A DNA stretch of 64,000 bases from assembly GCF_900112065.1 (NCBI RefSeq), contig NZ_FOKE01000009.1, forward strand, positions 164,672 to 228,671, read 5' to 3'. Positions 27,801-36,404 of the stretch are shown one piece after another. A program made the translations under genes and the position numbers. The DNA comes from Cohnella sp. OV330. GTDB lineage: Bacteria; Bacillota; Bacilli; Paenibacillales; Paenibacillaceae. The notes beneath the pieces were generated by a model. It did no database searches. It was not told where the DNA came from and saw nothing but the letters and a program-made list of their open reading frames with translations. Numbering within the stretch: the first letter of the stretch is position 1; every line of letters begins with the position of its first letter.

Positions 27801-29024
27801 ATGAAATGGGCAGTATTAATGGGTTCACCCGATATTAGTGGCGGTAGCTATGTTATATTTGAACATTGTATTAGAGCAAAAAAACGTGGTGAAGATGTTA
27901 CGATAATAACAGAAGAGAAGATCTCGATGGAACGCTTAAATTGGCATCCAGAAGCAAAAATGTTGAATTGGAATACGTATGACGGGGCTAAAAATGACAT
28001 CTTCGATATATGTATAGCTACATGGTGGAGAACTGTCTATGAGATATCAAGAATCTCTGCTGGAACTTATGCTTATTTTGTCCAATCGATCGAGTCGCGT
28101 TTTTATGAGGAAATCGAAAGGCCATTAAAACAGCTTGTCGAATCTACATATCGAATGCCTTTGCATATTATTACTGAGGCGACTTGGATTCGTAATTATT
28201 TGAAAGAAAATTGCGATAAAGATGCTTTCTTAGTGAAGAACGGGGTTCGTAAAGATATTTATTCACTCGAGGGGCCGTGTATTGCTCCACGTGACCCTAA
28301 CAGATTACGAGTGTTAGTTGAGGGGCCAATCGACGTTGAATTCAAAAATGTGCCTAAAACTATCGAGCTGTGCAGGCAGTCAAAAGCAGATGAGATCTGG
28401 CTATTAACGTCAAGCCCAGTGGCATCGTATCCGGGTGTCGATCGTGTATTTTCAAGGGTGCCTATCTTTGAAACCTCACATATTTATCGATCATGCGATG
28501 TAATCATAAAACTAAGTTATGTTGAAGGAATGTTCGGTCCTCCACTGGAGATGTTCCACTGTGGGGGGACTTCTATTACATATAATGTAACGGGGCATGA
28601 CGAATATATTGTTCCAAACTATAACGGACTCGTTGCCGAGAGAGATAATGAATCTCAGGTAGTCGAGTTTATTAACTTATTGAAAAACAACAATACCAAA
28701 CTCAAAGAGCTTAAAAAAAATGCTATAGATACGGCTGCACATTGGAGTGATTGGGATAACGCCTCTATGGAGTTTACGAGAGCTGTTTATGATATCGTCC
28801 AAAGTCGACCGAGTATTAACCAGAATGAATTAAAAAAGAGCCATGAGTTTTATTTCGATTGGTACGTTATTGCTGAAAATTATAAAAATAGTAATAGCTT
28901 AATCCACAACAAAAATGCTTATTTAGAAAAGGCTAAGCGCTATCTTAGAGTAAAACATCCGAAACTACACAAGAAGCTTAGAGATATTAAATTCAAATGG
29001 ATCGTGAAACAGAAATCGAGGTAG
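27801..29024 (+). CDS. Glycosyltransferase, GT4-like (GT-B fold)
   Basis: 407 residues. N-terminal SPDISGGSYVIFEHCIRAKKRG is the acceptor-side Gly-rich loop of GT4 enzymes. The C-terminal half has RSCDVIIKLSYVEGMFGPPLEMFHCGG, the EX7E-like donor-binding region, followed by TGHDEYIVPNYNGLVAERDN. GAGGGA stands before the ATG, 15 bases after the HAD-like gene. It probably adds one sugar of the exported glycan in the cytoplasm. Donor unknown. Confidence 0.85.
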   Translation: MKWAVLMGSPDISGGSYVIFEHCIRAKKRGEDVTIITEEKISMERLNWHPEAKMLNWNTYDGAKNDIFDICIATWWRTVYEISRISAGTYAYFVQSIESRFYEEIERPLKQLVESTYRMPLHIITEATWIRNYLKENCDKDAFLVKNGVRKDIYSLEGPCIAPRDPNRLRVLVEGPIDVEFKNVPKTIELCRQSKADEIWLLTSSPVASYPGVDRVFSRVPIFETSHIYRSCDVIIKLSYVEGMFGPPLEMFHCGGTSITYNVTGHDEYIVPNYNGLVAERDNESQVVEFINLLKNNNTKLKELKKNAIDTAAHWSDWDNASMEFTRAVYDIVQSRPSINQNELKKSHEFYFDWYVIAENYKNSNSLIHNKNAYLEKAKRYLRVKHPKLHKKLRDIKFKWIVKQKSR

Positions 29025-29029
29025 AACAT

Positions 29030-29944
29030 ATGGATAAAATTCAAGTCTTGATGTCTACCTACAACGGAGAGAAATATCTGTTTGAGCAAGTAGACAGCAT
29101 CTTTAGTCAGAGAGATGTCTCGGTATATTTGTTAATTAGAGATGATGGCTCGACAGACAATACGCTACAAATCATTAAAATTTTACAAGAAAGGTACTCA
29201 GGGAAAATCACTTTTTATGTGGGAGATAATATAGGGGTAAAGGCAAGTTTTCTCGATTTACTACAAAGAAGCAATGCTAACTTTGATTTCTATGCATTCG
29301 CAGATCAAGATGATGTATGGCTTCCTTCAAAGCTATGTGTTGCCTCTAGTAGATTAAAATCACTGCCAGATGGCCAACCGGGACTGTTCTGTAGTCGAAC
29401 GCAGTTGACCGATGACCGTTTAAATTATTTAAATATGTGGCCGCCTATTCCTAGACGGCCTTTAGCTATAAGAAATGCATTGGTTGAAAATGTCGTTGTA
29501 GGATGCACAGCAGTGATTAATCGATCCGCACGTTCTTATCTAATAGAGCATATACCCCGCAGTAATGGTATTATTATGCATGACTGGTGGATCTATCTCT
29601 GCATTACTTACATCGGGCAAGTCATATTCGAAGAAACTCCATTGGTATTGTATCGACAACACGGCAATAATTTAATAGGCGGAGAGTTAAGTTTCTTTTC
29701 AAAATGGAAAAATAAAATTACTACCTTCGTACAGGGGAAGAATTCAAATATTCGTTCCAAGCAGGCTGAAGAATTTTATTTCTTAAATAATAACGAGAAG
29801 GAGTTAGATATTGTAAACGAAATGATTAGTTACAGGGAAAACTTAAAAAATAGAATTAGATTTCTAATTCATACAAGGTTGTATCGACAATCAAGTTTCG
29901 AAACACTATATCTAAAAGTTTTAATTTTATTCAAAAGATTATAA
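29030..29944 (+). CDS. Glycosyltransferase family 2
   Basis: 304 residues from ATG 29030 (GAGGT seven bases upstream; the frame extends to 28997, which would overlap the previous gene). GT-A motifs: QVLMSTYNGEKYLFEQVDSI, LLIRDDGSTDNT, FAFADQDDVWLPSKL (the DQDD metal site) and IIMHDWWIYL with YRQHGNNLIG near the end. These are typical of rhamnosyltransferase-like GT2 enzymes of O-antigen and capsule loci. It is part of the operon that started at wzm. Confidence 0.88.
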   Translation: MDKIQVLMSTYNGEKYLFEQVDSIFSQRDVSVYLLIRDDGSTDNTLQIIKILQERYSGKITFYVGDNIGVKASFLDLLQRSNANFDFYAFADQDDVWLPSKLCVASSRLKSLPDGQPGLFCSRTQLTDDRLNYLNMWPPIPRRPLAIRNALVENVVVGCTAVINRSARSYLIEHIPRSNGIIMHDWWIYLCITYIGQVIFEETPLVLYRQHGNNLIGGELSFFSKWKNKITTFVQGKNSNIRSKQAEEFYFLNNNEKELDIVNEMISYRENLKNRIRFLIHTRLYRQSSFETLYLKVLILFKRL

Positions 29945-29993
29945 TAATGTCTAAAACTGCGTAAGAGAGTACTATATTGCAAAGGGTGGGTCT

Positions 29994-31871
29994 ATGTATT
30001 ATCGAAAAATAATCCTTTCAGTGGCTGTAGCCGCACTATTTATAATTATGTTTCCCCTGCAATTTACTGAGAGCATTCATCTTGAAATCAAAGCAACAGG
30101 CCAAAAGAACGAAAGTTCCAAGGGCTCTGAGGTATGGCTAAGAGAGCTTAAAGGCGATAATGGATTGGTCCCTACCAGCGATATTTCTTTGGGGGGATGG
30201 GAAATAGAGCGTGAGATGCCAGTTTCATATCGTAATCAGCCGTCCACTATGACTTGGGAAGGCAAGGCCAATCAACTTACTATAACATTAGCAAGCCATC
30301 CCTACTCGGGATATGTAGATATCACGATTAATGGAAAAACTAGAACTTATGATTTATATAATACCTCAGATTCTTTGAAAACCTTACAATTCAGTGTCCC
30401 TCTGAGTTCTACGTCGTTACTTAAATATATGCTTATAGGATTAGCTCTCACCATCTTGTTCTATATACTATTAATAAAGGGACCTATTTTAAAGAAAATT
30501 CTCTCTAAAGGTTCGATTGTGTACTTTTTAATTCCTTTCGTTGTTTGGTTTACTTATTGGTTGGCGTTTTATCCGGGACTTATGAGTGGCGATTCCATCG
30601 ATCAATGGAGACAAATCCAAACCCTTGAGCTGTATGATGCACATCCAGTGTTTCACACTTTAACAAATTGGTTGCTAACACGGATCTGGAATTCACCTGC
30701 AATTCTTTCATTATCTCAAATCGCTTTTTTTTCTATCGTACTCAGCAAATCGCTGATTTTATTGGAAAAGGATTTTAAAGTAAAAAAGTATGCAACTTTT
30801 ATTTTGTGCTTGTTCTTCTCGTTGCTTCCTGTACACGGAATGCTTGTAAATACTATATGGAAGGATATTCCTTACAGTGTGACATTGCTTCTAGTGACAT
30901 ATATTCTAATGAAAATATATATTACCAAAGGGAGTTGGCTAGAGTCTCGTAAAAACCAAATAAGTCTTATTATAATTATACTCATAACAGCCTTATTCCG
31001 ACATAATGGGGTCATTCCTGCCTTTGGAACTTGCGTTGCGCTCTTTATTTACTATAAACCTCAATGGAGAAATATCTTAAAAATAAGTTTGTCAGCAGTT
31101 CTTTTATTCCTGTTTATTAAGGTGTTTTTATATAGCTTTTTAAATATAGCGCCTACTCCAAAAGTTTTATCTCTATCTATTCCAATTCATCAAATAGGGG
31201 CTGTAATTCATAGCGGGGCTAAGTTGTCTGACAAGGAAGAACTTGTGATCAATCAATTGATGCCTGTTGAGAATTGGGCAGAGAACTATCAAGCTTATAC
31301 AGTAGATACTTTGATATATAATCCTAAGTTTAATATGCATATTTTTGACGAAAGTCCTCTTACTGGCGAGTTTTTAAAGGTGTGGTTCTCACTGGCTTTA
31401 AAACATCCAGTTGTTGTTATTAAAGACTGGGCTTATATGACATCAATCATTTGGGAGATGAAAGAGCCTCTAAATAGCAGGAATTACTACGTTGAAACGG
31501 ATATTGTAAAAACAGGGTCTGAAATTCTTGATAGATACCAGCTACATTCAATGTCAAAATTACCGAGTCTGAAGAATACTTTGCTAAAGATTGTAAATAC
31601 TTCTCTTGATTTGAATCTATCCTGGATTTTATATCGACCAGCGGTGTATTTCTTTGCTCTCCTGCTTGCTCTTTATCTGTTATTAAAAAAATATTCTTTC
31701 AGAATTACGATACTGACACTTCCTTTACTTTTAAACACTGCATCACTTGTAATTGCAATTCCGGCCCAACAGTTGCGTTATGTGTACTCTGCCTTGATTA
31801 TTATTCCGATTATTATTGCACTCCTGTTTAGACGGAATATAGATTCAAAGGAAATTGTTGAGGAAATTTAG
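29994..31871 (+). CDS. Multi-pass membrane protein, DUF6020-like (possible GT-C type)
   Basis: 625 residues. An N-terminal anchor is followed by a beta-rich extracellular segment (about residues 35-140), then ten or more membrane helices. The loop FYPGLMSGDSIDQWRQ, with HPVFHTLTNWLLTRIW just after it, matches DUF6020-type proteins and resembles the first external loop of GT-C glycosyltransferases, where acidic residues bind a lipid-linked donor. AAAGGGTGGG precedes the ATG. A role in decorating the exported glycan with a lipid-phosphate sugar is plausible, particularly with the DPM1-like gene further on. This is inference. Confidence 0.7.
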   Translation: MYYRKIILSVAVAALFIIMFPLQFTESIHLEIKATGQKNESSKGSEVWLRELKGDNGLVPTSDISLGGWEIEREMPVSYRNQPSTMTWEGKANQLTITLASHPYSGYVDITINGKTRTYDLYNTSDSLKTLQFSVPLSSTSLLKYMLIGLALTILFYILLIKGPILKKILSKGSIVYFLIPFVVWFTYWLAFYPGLMSGDSIDQWRQIQTLELYDAHPVFHTLTNWLLTRIWNSPAILSLSQIAFFSIVLSKSLILLEKDFKVKKYATFILCLFFSLLPVHGMLVNTIWKDIPYSVTLLLVTYILMKIYITKGSWLESRKNQISLIIIILITALFRHNGVIPAFGTCVALFIYYKPQWRNILKISLSAVLLFLFIKVFLYSFLNIAPTPKVLSLSIPIHQIGAVIHSGAKLSDKEELVINQLMPVENWAENYQAYTVDTLIYNPKFNMHIFDESPLTGEFLKVWFSLALKHPVVVIKDWAYMTSIIWEMKEPLNSRNYYVETDIVKTGSEILDRYQLHSMSKLPSLKNTLLKIVNTSLDLNLSWILYRPAVYFFALLLALYLLLKKYSFRITILTLPLLLNTASLVIAIPAQQLRYVYSALIIIPIIIALLFRRNIDSKEIVEEI

Positions 31872-32042
31872 AAGTGCTGAAACGAGGAGCCAGGCCTGTA
31901 ATGAAGTAATATGAGCTTTGAGCAAAAAAGCGTTGCATTGGAAATGTTACGTCCCAAGAAGATCGAAGTGCAGCGTGTGGCGTGGGTATCAAGCGAACGG
32001 AAACGCTGGTCGCGGCCGCTGGGTCGTCCACTGGGCTGACTG

Positions 32043-32370
32043 AAGAAACGACAGCAGCGGCGCAATCGAGCTGAGCACGCTACTCGGCAGTACGATCTGT
32101 TCAGAGAGCAGCTGGCCAGCATCTGGGGACAGCGTGAATGCTGACCGTTTGAGGTTTCGGAGTGGTCATCGTCGCGGGGGGCTCGCGAAGGCCGGATATC
32201 TGTCCGATTATAACCACGGTCAGCAGATTATCCGATTGGCCCGATTGAATCTTAAGGAGAACAGCTCAGGCAAGCTAAGGCAAGACAGGCATCTCCAAGC
32301 GGTGGAGAACACGATTGAGGGCGCCGCTGTTCCGTGCGGTAAAACCGCTGATGGAGAAGAATGAGCAATC
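32043..32370 (+). pseudogene. IS110-family transposase remnant, multiply frameshifted
   Basis: GC-richer than its surroundings. Fragments of the C-terminal half of an IS110-type transposase can be read in different frames: RQYDLFREQLASI near 32085, GVVIVAG at 32159, AGYLSDYNHGQQIIRLARLN and LKENSSGK from 32191, and GISKRWRTRLR with LFRAVKPLMEKNE from 32288. The order is that of the Transposase_20 region. At least three frameshifts and a TGA break it, and the catalytic DEDD N-terminal half is not seen, so it is dead. The gap 31872-32042 and 32371-32574 holds no gene I can support. I did not find clear element ends. Confidence 0.7.
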
Positions 32371-32574
32371 AAGTCGCTGCAGTTGAAATCCTGCGAATGA
32401 GTCAGAAATTATGTGAAAAACATTGCAATGGGAAGCTTATTTAAGCTCTCTTTAATTGAACTGAAAATAGAAGAATTTGATGGATATTCTATTTTTCAAG
32501 AATCAAATCTAATTTAATTGTAATATAGAAATGATAGAATTATTGTCGAAACTTATTGTGATGGAGGGAAACCT

Positions 32575-33285
32575 TTGAAGACGCTCATTATAGTTCCTGC
32601 ATTTAACGAACAAGGAAACATAGAAATGTTAATTAAACGGCTTCAAGCATTCGATGTTGATATTTTAATCGTTAATGATTCCTCCACGGATAACACTTCT
32701 AGGTTATCACATGAACTAGGAGTAAAAGTAATTGATTTGCCCTGTAACTTGGGGATAGGAGGGGCGGTTCAGACTGGGTATAAATATGCCTATAAATATG
32801 AGTATGATTGTGCAATTCAAATTGATGGGGACGGTCAACATGATCCGACATATATTGAATCACTCATTCAGCCCATATCTAATTCAAAAGCCGACCTCGT
32901 AATTGGCTCTCGATATATTAATATGGAAGGCTTTCAATCAACTTTTATGCGAAGAGTTGGAATCAAGTATTTCAGCGTACTTATCCGATTGCTGACAAAA
33001 CGTGTGATTACTGATCCCACATCTGGCTTTAGAGCGTGCAATAAAGTAGTGATTAAGCATTTTGCTGAGAATTATCCTGTTGATTATCCCGAACCCGAAT
33101 CCATAGTCAATCTCTTGAGGAATGGACTGACAGTGGTGGAGCTTCCTGTTATTATGCATAGTAGGCAACATGGTAATTCCTCAATTCATAGTTTTAAATC
33201 TGTTTATTATATGATTAAAGTTTCAATAGCAATCCTAATCGACTCGTTAAGGCGCAAGAAGAGCGAGGGAGTATTAAACGGATGA
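32575..33285 (+). CDS. Glycosyltransferase family 2, DPM1-like (polyprenyl-phosphate sugar synthase)
   Basis: 236 residues. GT-A motifs: TLIIVPAFNEQGNIEMLI, ILIVNDSSTDNT, CNLGIGGAVQTGYKYA, AIQIDGDGQHDPTYI (DGDGQHD metal site) and VIGSRYI with DPTSGFRACN. These mark the dolichol-phosphate-mannose-synthase-like group, which load a sugar onto a polyprenyl phosphate. GGAGGG precedes the TTG start. It overlaps the DUF2304 gene by four bases. With the GtrA protein that follows, this is the usual set for making and flipping a lipid-phosphate sugar used to modify a glycan outside the cell. Confidence 0.88.
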   Translation: MKTLIIVPAFNEQGNIEMLIKRLQAFDVDILIVNDSSTDNTSRLSHELGVKVIDLPCNLGIGGAVQTGYKYAYKYEYDCAIQIDGDGQHDPTYIESLIQPISNSKADLVIGSRYINMEGFQSTFMRRVGIKYFSVLIRLLTKRVITDPTSGFRACNKVVIKHFAENYPVDYPEPESIVNLLRNGLTVVELPVIMHSRQHGNSSIHSFKSVYYMIKVSIAILIDSLRRKKSEGVLNG

Positions 33286-33659
33286 TTTCATTTAAATTGC
33301 AATTTATATTACTAATCGCAACGATTTTTTTATTTGCGTTTTTAATTAAAAGACTTCGGGAATACAAATTAGAACTGAAGTATTCATTGCTTTGGATTAT
33401 TATTTGTTTTTTAAGCGTTATTGTTGCGATTTTCCCTCAAATTTTATCTACTTTTTCTGAAATTATCGGTATTGAGACTCCGGTAAATACTTTATTTTTG
33501 TTCGCCATCACAGCCTCACTAGTTATTCAATACTCGTTTACTTTGAATATTTCTAAGCTTGCCAGTAGAACAAAAGAGTTAAGTCAAGAGCTAGGCATTC
33601 TTAAGAATGAAATAAAAAACCTTAGAATAGAAAGATTAAAAAATGAAGACGATCATTAG
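33282..33659 (+). CDS. DUF2304 family small membrane protein
   Basis: 125 residues with three membrane segments and a C-terminal basic/acidic helix (SQELGILKNEIKNLR) likely to form a short coiled coil. The ATG overlaps the preceding GT2 stop by four bases (ATGA), pointing to translational coupling. DUF2304 proteins regularly sit beside DPM1-like glycosyltransferases and GtrA proteins and probably act with them at the membrane. Function is not established. Confidence 0.85.
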   Translation: MISFKLQFILLIATIFLFAFLIKRLREYKLELKYSLLWIIICFLSVIVAIFPQILSTFSEIIGIETPVNTLFLFAITASLVIQYSFTLNISKLASRTKELSQELGILKNEIKNLRIERLKNEDDH

Positions 33660-34059
33660 AAAAATTGTCACGCCGGAGTTTGTGAAATATGGAATAATCG
33701 GTATAGCTGGAACTGTTTTGCATACTGGCATGATTGCGGTCGGGGTTGAAGTATGGAATTTAAGCCCGGTTTTATCTTCTTTTTTCGGTTTTATTTTATC
33801 GCTGCTTGTATCGTATGCGCTTAATTCAATATGGACATTTCGAAGCAGGTTCGATCTATTACTATTTTGGAAGTATGCCATTGTTTGTACAGCGGGGCTT
33901 TTATTGAATCTTTCGATTATCTATTTTTTTAATAATATACTTGGTCTTTGGTATTTGATTGGTCAGTTTGTTGCGATTGTTATCGTTCCAGTATTTAATT
34001 TCATGCTCAACAAGATATGGGTGTTTTATCGTTCCGAAAATCAGGAGGCTATAAGATGA
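33643..34059 (+). CDS. GtrA family membrane protein (probable lipid-phosphate sugar flippase)
   Basis: 138 residues with four membrane segments. FVKYGIIGIAGTVLHTGMI near the N-terminus and LVSYALNSIWTFRSR with FNFMLNKIWVFYR are hallmarks of GtrA. It overlaps the DUF2304 gene by 17 bases and rmlA by four, so the run is tightly coupled. Probable role: moving a polyprenyl-phosphate-linked sugar across the membrane for glycan side-branching. Confidence 0.88.
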   Translation: MKTIIRKIVTPEFVKYGIIGIAGTVLHTGMIAVGVEVWNLSPVLSSFFGFILSLLVSYALNSIWTFRSRFDLLLFWKYAIVCTAGLLLNLSIIYFFNNILGLWYLIGQFVAIVIVPVFNFMLNKIWVFYRSENQEAIR

Positions 34060-34799
34060 AAGGCATAATACTTGCTGGGGGAACGGGCTCACGTCTTTAT
34101 CCGCTTACCAAAGTCACGAATAAGCACTTGCTGCCCGTAGGTAGATATCCAATGATTTTCCATGCTGTGGCAAAGCTGAAAGAGGCAGACATCGTTGATA
34201 TCCTCATAGTTACCGGCAAAGATCACATGGGTGACGTTGTTAACCTCCTCGGAAGCGGGAGGGAAATGGGTGTTACCTTTACATATAAAGTCCAAGAGGA
34301 AGCTGGCGGAATTGCCCAAGCTTTGGGACTTGCAGAAAACTTTGCGAATAATGACTCTATGGTTGTCATTCTAGGTGACAACGTATTCTCAGACAGCATT
34401 GCGCCCTATGTGCAGTCCTACCGTGAAAAGGGAAGAGGGGCCAAGATTCTAATTCAGGAAGTACATGATCCTAAACGCTATGGCGTACCAGAGCTGGATG
34501 GAAATAAAATTATCGCGATTGAAGAAAAGCCCCAGCAACCCAAGAGCAAGTATGCAGTGACCGGCATATATATGTTTGATGCGCGAGTGTTCGAGATCGT
34601 TCGTACATTGAAGCCTTCCGCTCGCGGCGAACTGGAGATTACGGATGTGAATAATGCTTATATCGCTGCTGATGAACTAGGCTACGATATTTTACACGGT
34701 TGGTGGACCGACGCAGGGACTCATGCTTCGTTCACGCATGCTAATGAACTGGCTAAGGATCTTTTATTTGGTGAGGAGTTCGGCAAGCTTAAAATGTAG
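34056..34799 (+). CDS. rmlA: Glucose-1-phosphate thymidylyltransferase (short form)
   Basis: Makes dTDP-glucose from dTTP and glucose-1-phosphate, the first step to dTDP-L-rhamnose. 247 residues, the short form usual in Gram-positives. Nucleotidyltransferase motif LAGGTGSRLYPLTKVTNKHL with VGRYPMIFHA, then GDNVFSDSI, IAIEEKPQQPKS and WWTDAGTHASF. CAGGAGG precedes ATG 34056, which overlaps the gtrA stop. Base composition rises here back toward the genome norm. First of a complete rmlACBD set. Confidence 0.95.
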   Translation: MKGIILAGGTGSRLYPLTKVTNKHLLPVGRYPMIFHAVAKLKEADIVDILIVTGKDHMGDVVNLLGSGREMGVTFTYKVQEEAGGIAQALGLAENFANNDSMVVILGDNVFSDSIAPYVQSYREKGRGAKILIQEVHDPKRYGVPELDGNKIIAIEEKPQQPKSKYAVTGIYMFDARVFEIVRTLKPSARGELEITDVNNAYIAADELGYDILHGWWTDAGTHASFTHANELAKDLLFGEEFGKLKM

Positions 34800-34820
34800 C
34801 CCTGATTGGAGAAAATCGAG

Positions 34821-35378
34821 ATGAACGTTTTAGATACCCACCTTCCAGGCGTTAAGCTGATCGAGCCTGCCGTGTTCGGTGACCATAGGGGCTTCTTTTT
34901 GGAGTCGTATAATCATAAGACATTTGCCGAGCAAGGTGTGAACAACACCTTTGTTCAAGATAATCACTCGTTATCAGCTGAAGCTTGCGTGCTTCGAGGC
35001 ATGCACTATCAGTTAGAGCCGAAGGCGCAGACAAAGCTCGTTCGAGTGGCTGCAGGCGCGATTTACGACGTCGTAGTGGATATTCGCCAAGGTTCACCGA
35101 CTTACGGTCAGTGGCAGGGCTTTATTCTGTCCGCAGCCAACAAGCGACAGCTGCTTGTTCCGAAAGGCTTTGCTCATGGCTTTTGCACGATCGTACCGAA
35201 CACTGAAGTGCTTTATAAAGTGGATGAGCTGTACTCGCCGGAACATGATCGCGGCATTGCATGGGACGACCCGGCGCTGGGTATCGATTGGCCGACGCTG
35301 AAGCCGGTCCTCTCGGACAAGGACGCTAAACACCCGCGGCTTGCCGACGCCGAGGCGAACTTTACTTACGAAGGGTGA
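34821..35378 (+). CDS. rmlC: dTDP-4-dehydrorhamnose 3,5-epimerase
   Basis: Third enzyme of dTDP-L-rhamnose synthesis. 185 residues, cupin fold. Motifs: DHRGFFLESYNHKTF, FVQDNHSLS, LRGMHYQLEPKAQTKLVRV (active-site His), VVVDIRQGSPTYGQW and PKGFAHGF. ATG 34821 has GGAG eight bases upstream; TTG 34806 is the longer alternative. Eight bases separate it from rmlB. Confidence 0.95.
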   Translation: MNVLDTHLPGVKLIEPAVFGDHRGFFLESYNHKTFAEQGVNNTFVQDNHSLSAEACVLRGMHYQLEPKAQTKLVRVAAGAIYDVVVDIRQGSPTYGQWQGFILSAANKRQLLVPKGFAHGFCTIVPNTEVLYKVDELYSPEHDRGIAWDDPALGIDWPTLKPVLSDKDAKHPRLADAEANFTYEG

Positions 35379-35385
35379 ATGCGTG

Positions 35386-36402
35386 ATGAAATTATTGGTT
35401 ACCGGCGGCGCCGGCTTCATTGGCAGCAACTTTGTTCATTATATTTTACGAGAATATAAGCAAGATCAAGTCGTTAACATAGATGCGCTAACATATGCAG
35501 GGAATCTTGAAAATTTAACAACCGTTGAAAACAATCCAAACTATAAGTTTGTTCGAGCCGATATTACGGATCGGTCAGCGCTGGTGCCTCTCTTCGAGGA
35601 CGGCGTGGACGTTGTCGTCCACTTTGCTGCGGAGTCGCATGTGGATCGCAGCATCTTGGAGCCGGACGTCTTCGTTCGAACAAATGTGCTTGGTACGCAA
35701 ACGTTGCTTGAACTCGCCAAGGAATATAAAGTGAGCAAATTCGTACACGTCTCTACGGATGAGGTGTATGGCACGCTTGGAGATACCGGTCTTTTTACGG
35801 AGGAGACGCCGCTTGCCCCAAATAGTCCGTATTCCGCCAGTAAGGCAGGTTCGGATCTGCTCGTTCGCGCTTATCATGAGACGTTCGGCCTAAACGTGAA
35901 TATTACACGATGCTCCAATAACTACGGACCTTATCAGTTCCCTGAGAAGCTGATCCCGCTTATGATTCAGAACGCTCTGGCCGACAAGCCGCTGCCTGTC
36001 TATGGCGACGGCCTTAACGTGCGCGATTGGCTATACGTTGAAGATCATTGTAGCGCAATCGATCTCGTTGTGCGCAAAGGGGTCAGCGGTGAGGTCTACA
36101 ATATCGGAGGCAATAACGAGCGTACGAATGTTCATGTCGTTAAAACGATTCTCGAGGAGCTCGGCAAGCCTGACTCGTTGATCCAGTATGTTCAGGACCG
36201 CCTGGGGCACGACCGCCGTTATGCGATCGATGCCACCAAGATCCGAAGAGAACTCGGGTGGAACCCGAAGTTCCACTATGAGTCCGGTATTCGCGAGACG
36301 ATTCGCTGGTATCTAGCCAATCAAGACTGGATGAATCAAGTTCGTTCCGGTGCGTATCAGCAATACTATGACACGCAATATGGCGATAGGCTGGGAGGCT
36401 AA
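35386..36402 (+). CDS. rmlB: dTDP-glucose 4,6-dehydratase
   Basis: Second enzyme of dTDP-L-rhamnose synthesis, an extended short-chain dehydrogenase using NAD. 338 residues. Motifs: VTGGAGFIGSNFVHY (cofactor), VHFAAESHVDRSI, VSTDEVYG, YSASKAGSDLLVRAYHET (YxxxK) and NNYGPYQFPEKLIPLMI. AAGGG lies upstream; GTG 35383 and ATG 35386 are both possible starts. Confidence 0.95.
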   Translation: MKLLVTGGAGFIGSNFVHYILREYKQDQVVNIDALTYAGNLENLTTVENNPNYKFVRADITDRSALVPLFEDGVDVVVHFAAESHVDRSILEPDVFVRTNVLGTQTLLELAKEYKVSKFVHVSTDEVYGTLGDTGLFTEETPLAPNSPYSASKAGSDLLVRAYHETFGLNVNITRCSNNYGPYQFPEKLIPLMIQNALADKPLPVYGDGLNVRDWLYVEDHCSAIDLVVRKGVSGEVYNIGGNNERTNVHVVKTILEELGKPDSLIQYVQDRLGHDRRYAIDATKIRRELGWNPKFHYESGIRETIRWYLANQDWMNQVRSGAYQQYYDTQYGDRLGG

Positions 36403-36404
36403 CG

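Larger units (their letters stand above)
22219..34055. other. AT-rich block, probably acquired
   Basis: Base composition drops abruptly after 22218 and stays low through the exporter, glycosyltransferase, DUF6020, DUF2304 and GtrA genes, with codons rich in AAA, ATT and TTA. It rises again through rmlA. A GC-richer island inside it (about 31900-32380) is a decayed IS110-family transposase. This pattern suggests that serotype-like glycan genes were exchanged between conserved flanks. Confidence 0.7.

Noticed and set aside
32134..32364. Plus-strand frame of 76 codons as an intact small gene
   Set aside because: Its middle matches part of an IS110 transposase and the match continues in another frame, so it is a fragment of a pseudogene.
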